From: Candidatus Kuenenia stuttgartensis
GTDB lineage: Bacteria; Planctomycetota; Planctomycetia; Isosphaerales; Isosphaeraceae
Length of the DNA: 64,000 bases
Assembly (NCBI GenBank): GCA_945865635.1
Contig: CAMBEP010000001.1
Location: 105,837-169,836, forward strand
Reading direction: 5' to 3'
Under the pieces are notes generated by a model that saw only the letters and a list, made by a program, of their open reading frames with translations, made no database searches and was not told the origin of the DNA. The position numbers were made by a program, and so were the translations under genes. Positions 63,377-64,000 of this stretch are shown one piece after another. How positions within the stretch are numbered: position 1 is the stretch's first letter; every line of letters starts with the position of its first letter.

Positions 63377-64000
63377 CCCTTCCTTGGCCAGCCTCTATGA
63401 CACATTTCTCGAATCACCACAAACATCTTCTTATGAGAATTCGATCATCATGGAATTATAGGTTTTATCATCTCATGAAGGTTTGCAACAGGCCAAACCG
63501 TTGCCCAACCAAGTCTTTTCTCAATTTGCCCCAACCCCGAATGCCGTGGGTAAAGCCAGACTGACCATTGAAATCTCACCATCATTACCCGCAGACCTCC
63601 ATCAAAAGCCATTTCTAAAACAAAAACAAGGCGCACTCCTAAACCCAAAACTGCATTCGCCTAAAGAACCAGATTTTACCTAGGCCGGTTGCCATCGCCT
63701 CGTTGTATATCACATCTTGTACAACCATAAACTTTTGATATTTGAGCGGATTTGGATTTATACTTGTCGCATTCAAAAAAGAGACATCCCGTAACAGAAT
63801 GATGCCGGAGGCATCAAAGCAAGTAGCCGGTGGTTGAGCGAAGCGACACCACCGGTCATGAGGTCTAAAAAAAAGCTGCTGGCACCCCGGCAGGGGTGCA
63901 AGACCTTATGTCGCGTCTTCGTCCGGTGGTGTCGTCGCTGACGCTCCTCAACCACCGGCTACTGGCTCCAGATGCCTCCGGCATCGTTTTGATCAAAAAG
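63377..64000. other. Right-end intergenic region with repeat copy C
   Basis: About 620 bases. Apart from the repeat and the promoter region of the sulfotransferase gene I see no credible gene. Small ORFs here are in low-complexity or repeat sequence. Confidence 0.5.
63780..63999. repeat. Structured inverted-repeat element, copy C (inverted relative to A and B)
   Basis: Core 63801-63985 (185 bases), again bounded by GATGCCGGAGGCATC and its complement. Its reverse complement matches copy B closely, including the GGTCTTGCACCCCTGCCGGGG centre, and the palindrome TTTTGATCAAAA (63987-63998) flanks it on the side that corresponds to the left side of copy A. The 3' side (ACATCCCGTAACAGAAT) matches the corresponding flank of copy B. 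What lies beyond the window edge is unknown. Confidence 0.9.

Noticed and set aside
1..64000. CRISPR array, prophage, integrase or insertion sequence
   Set aside because: No regular spaced direct repeats, no transposase or integrase motifs and no phage structural genes were seen on either strand.

Overview
The window looks like chromosomal DNA of a planctomycete (Planctomycetota, class Planctomycetia). The evidence is the mix of families: a DUF1559 pseudopilin-like protein paired with a tiny lipoprotein, a DUF1501 protein, a TIGR03067-type secreted protein, three PEP-CTERM proteins, a subtilase with the planctomycete N-terminal LEDR-type export motif, an FAD oxidoreductase and a Gfo/Idh/MocA protein of planctomycete type, and many exported proteins of unknown role. 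Base composition is moderate. I see no prophage, integron, CRISPR array, transposase or rRNA operon. Two tRNA genes are present. I cannot name the genus.

Layout. 0-8 kb: a gene cut by the left edge, a MotA/TolQ/ExbB-like protein with a long coiled-coil tail, an ADP-ribosylglycohydrolase, the first copy of a structured repeat, an exported methyltransferase, a polytopic membrane protein and a TIGR03067 protein. 8-20.6 kb: tRNA-Leu, LemA plus an M48 protease, a lipase-like lipoprotein convergent with an M1 peptidase fused to an outer-membrane-type barrel, tRNA-Met, inositol monophosphatase with two small genes, and an exported FAD oxidoreductase. 20.6-24.7 kb: a complete sulfate ABC importer operon. 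24.7-26.2 kb: the DUF1559 protein and its lipoprotein. 26.7-34.7 kb: topoisomerase A subunit, dxr, rseP-type protease and glgX, all on one strand. 34.9-42.4 kb: PEP-CTERM proteins, an M24-like protein, an oxidoreductase, nikR coupled to a Rieske protein, and a subtilase. 42.4-50 kb (minus strand): the second repeat, a run of hypothetical, ABC ATPase, large membrane protein and MazG genes, then a PEP-CTERM protein and a C45-type acyltransferase. 50.6-59.7 kb: acs, a TPR protein, a homocysteine methyltransferase abutting a degenerate site-2 protease, aroB-dprA, and DUF1501. 60-63.4 kb: a minus-strand sulfotransferase-hemH-hemY operon. The third repeat sits at the right end.

Most of the window is housekeeping or ordinary lineage-specific content. 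The best candidates for something new are: (1) a roughly 185-bp element of nested inverted repeats present three times, twice between convergent genes; (2) the M1 peptidase/beta-barrel fusion; (3) the lone MotA/TolQ-like protein with a coiled-coil tail; (4) a site-2-protease-like membrane protein that has lost its zinc-binding residues and abuts a homocysteine methyltransferase gene; (5) an ABC ATPase and GATase-like membrane protein run without a permease; and (6) a nickel regulator translationally coupled to a Rieske protein. None of these is proven to be a new system from sequence alone.
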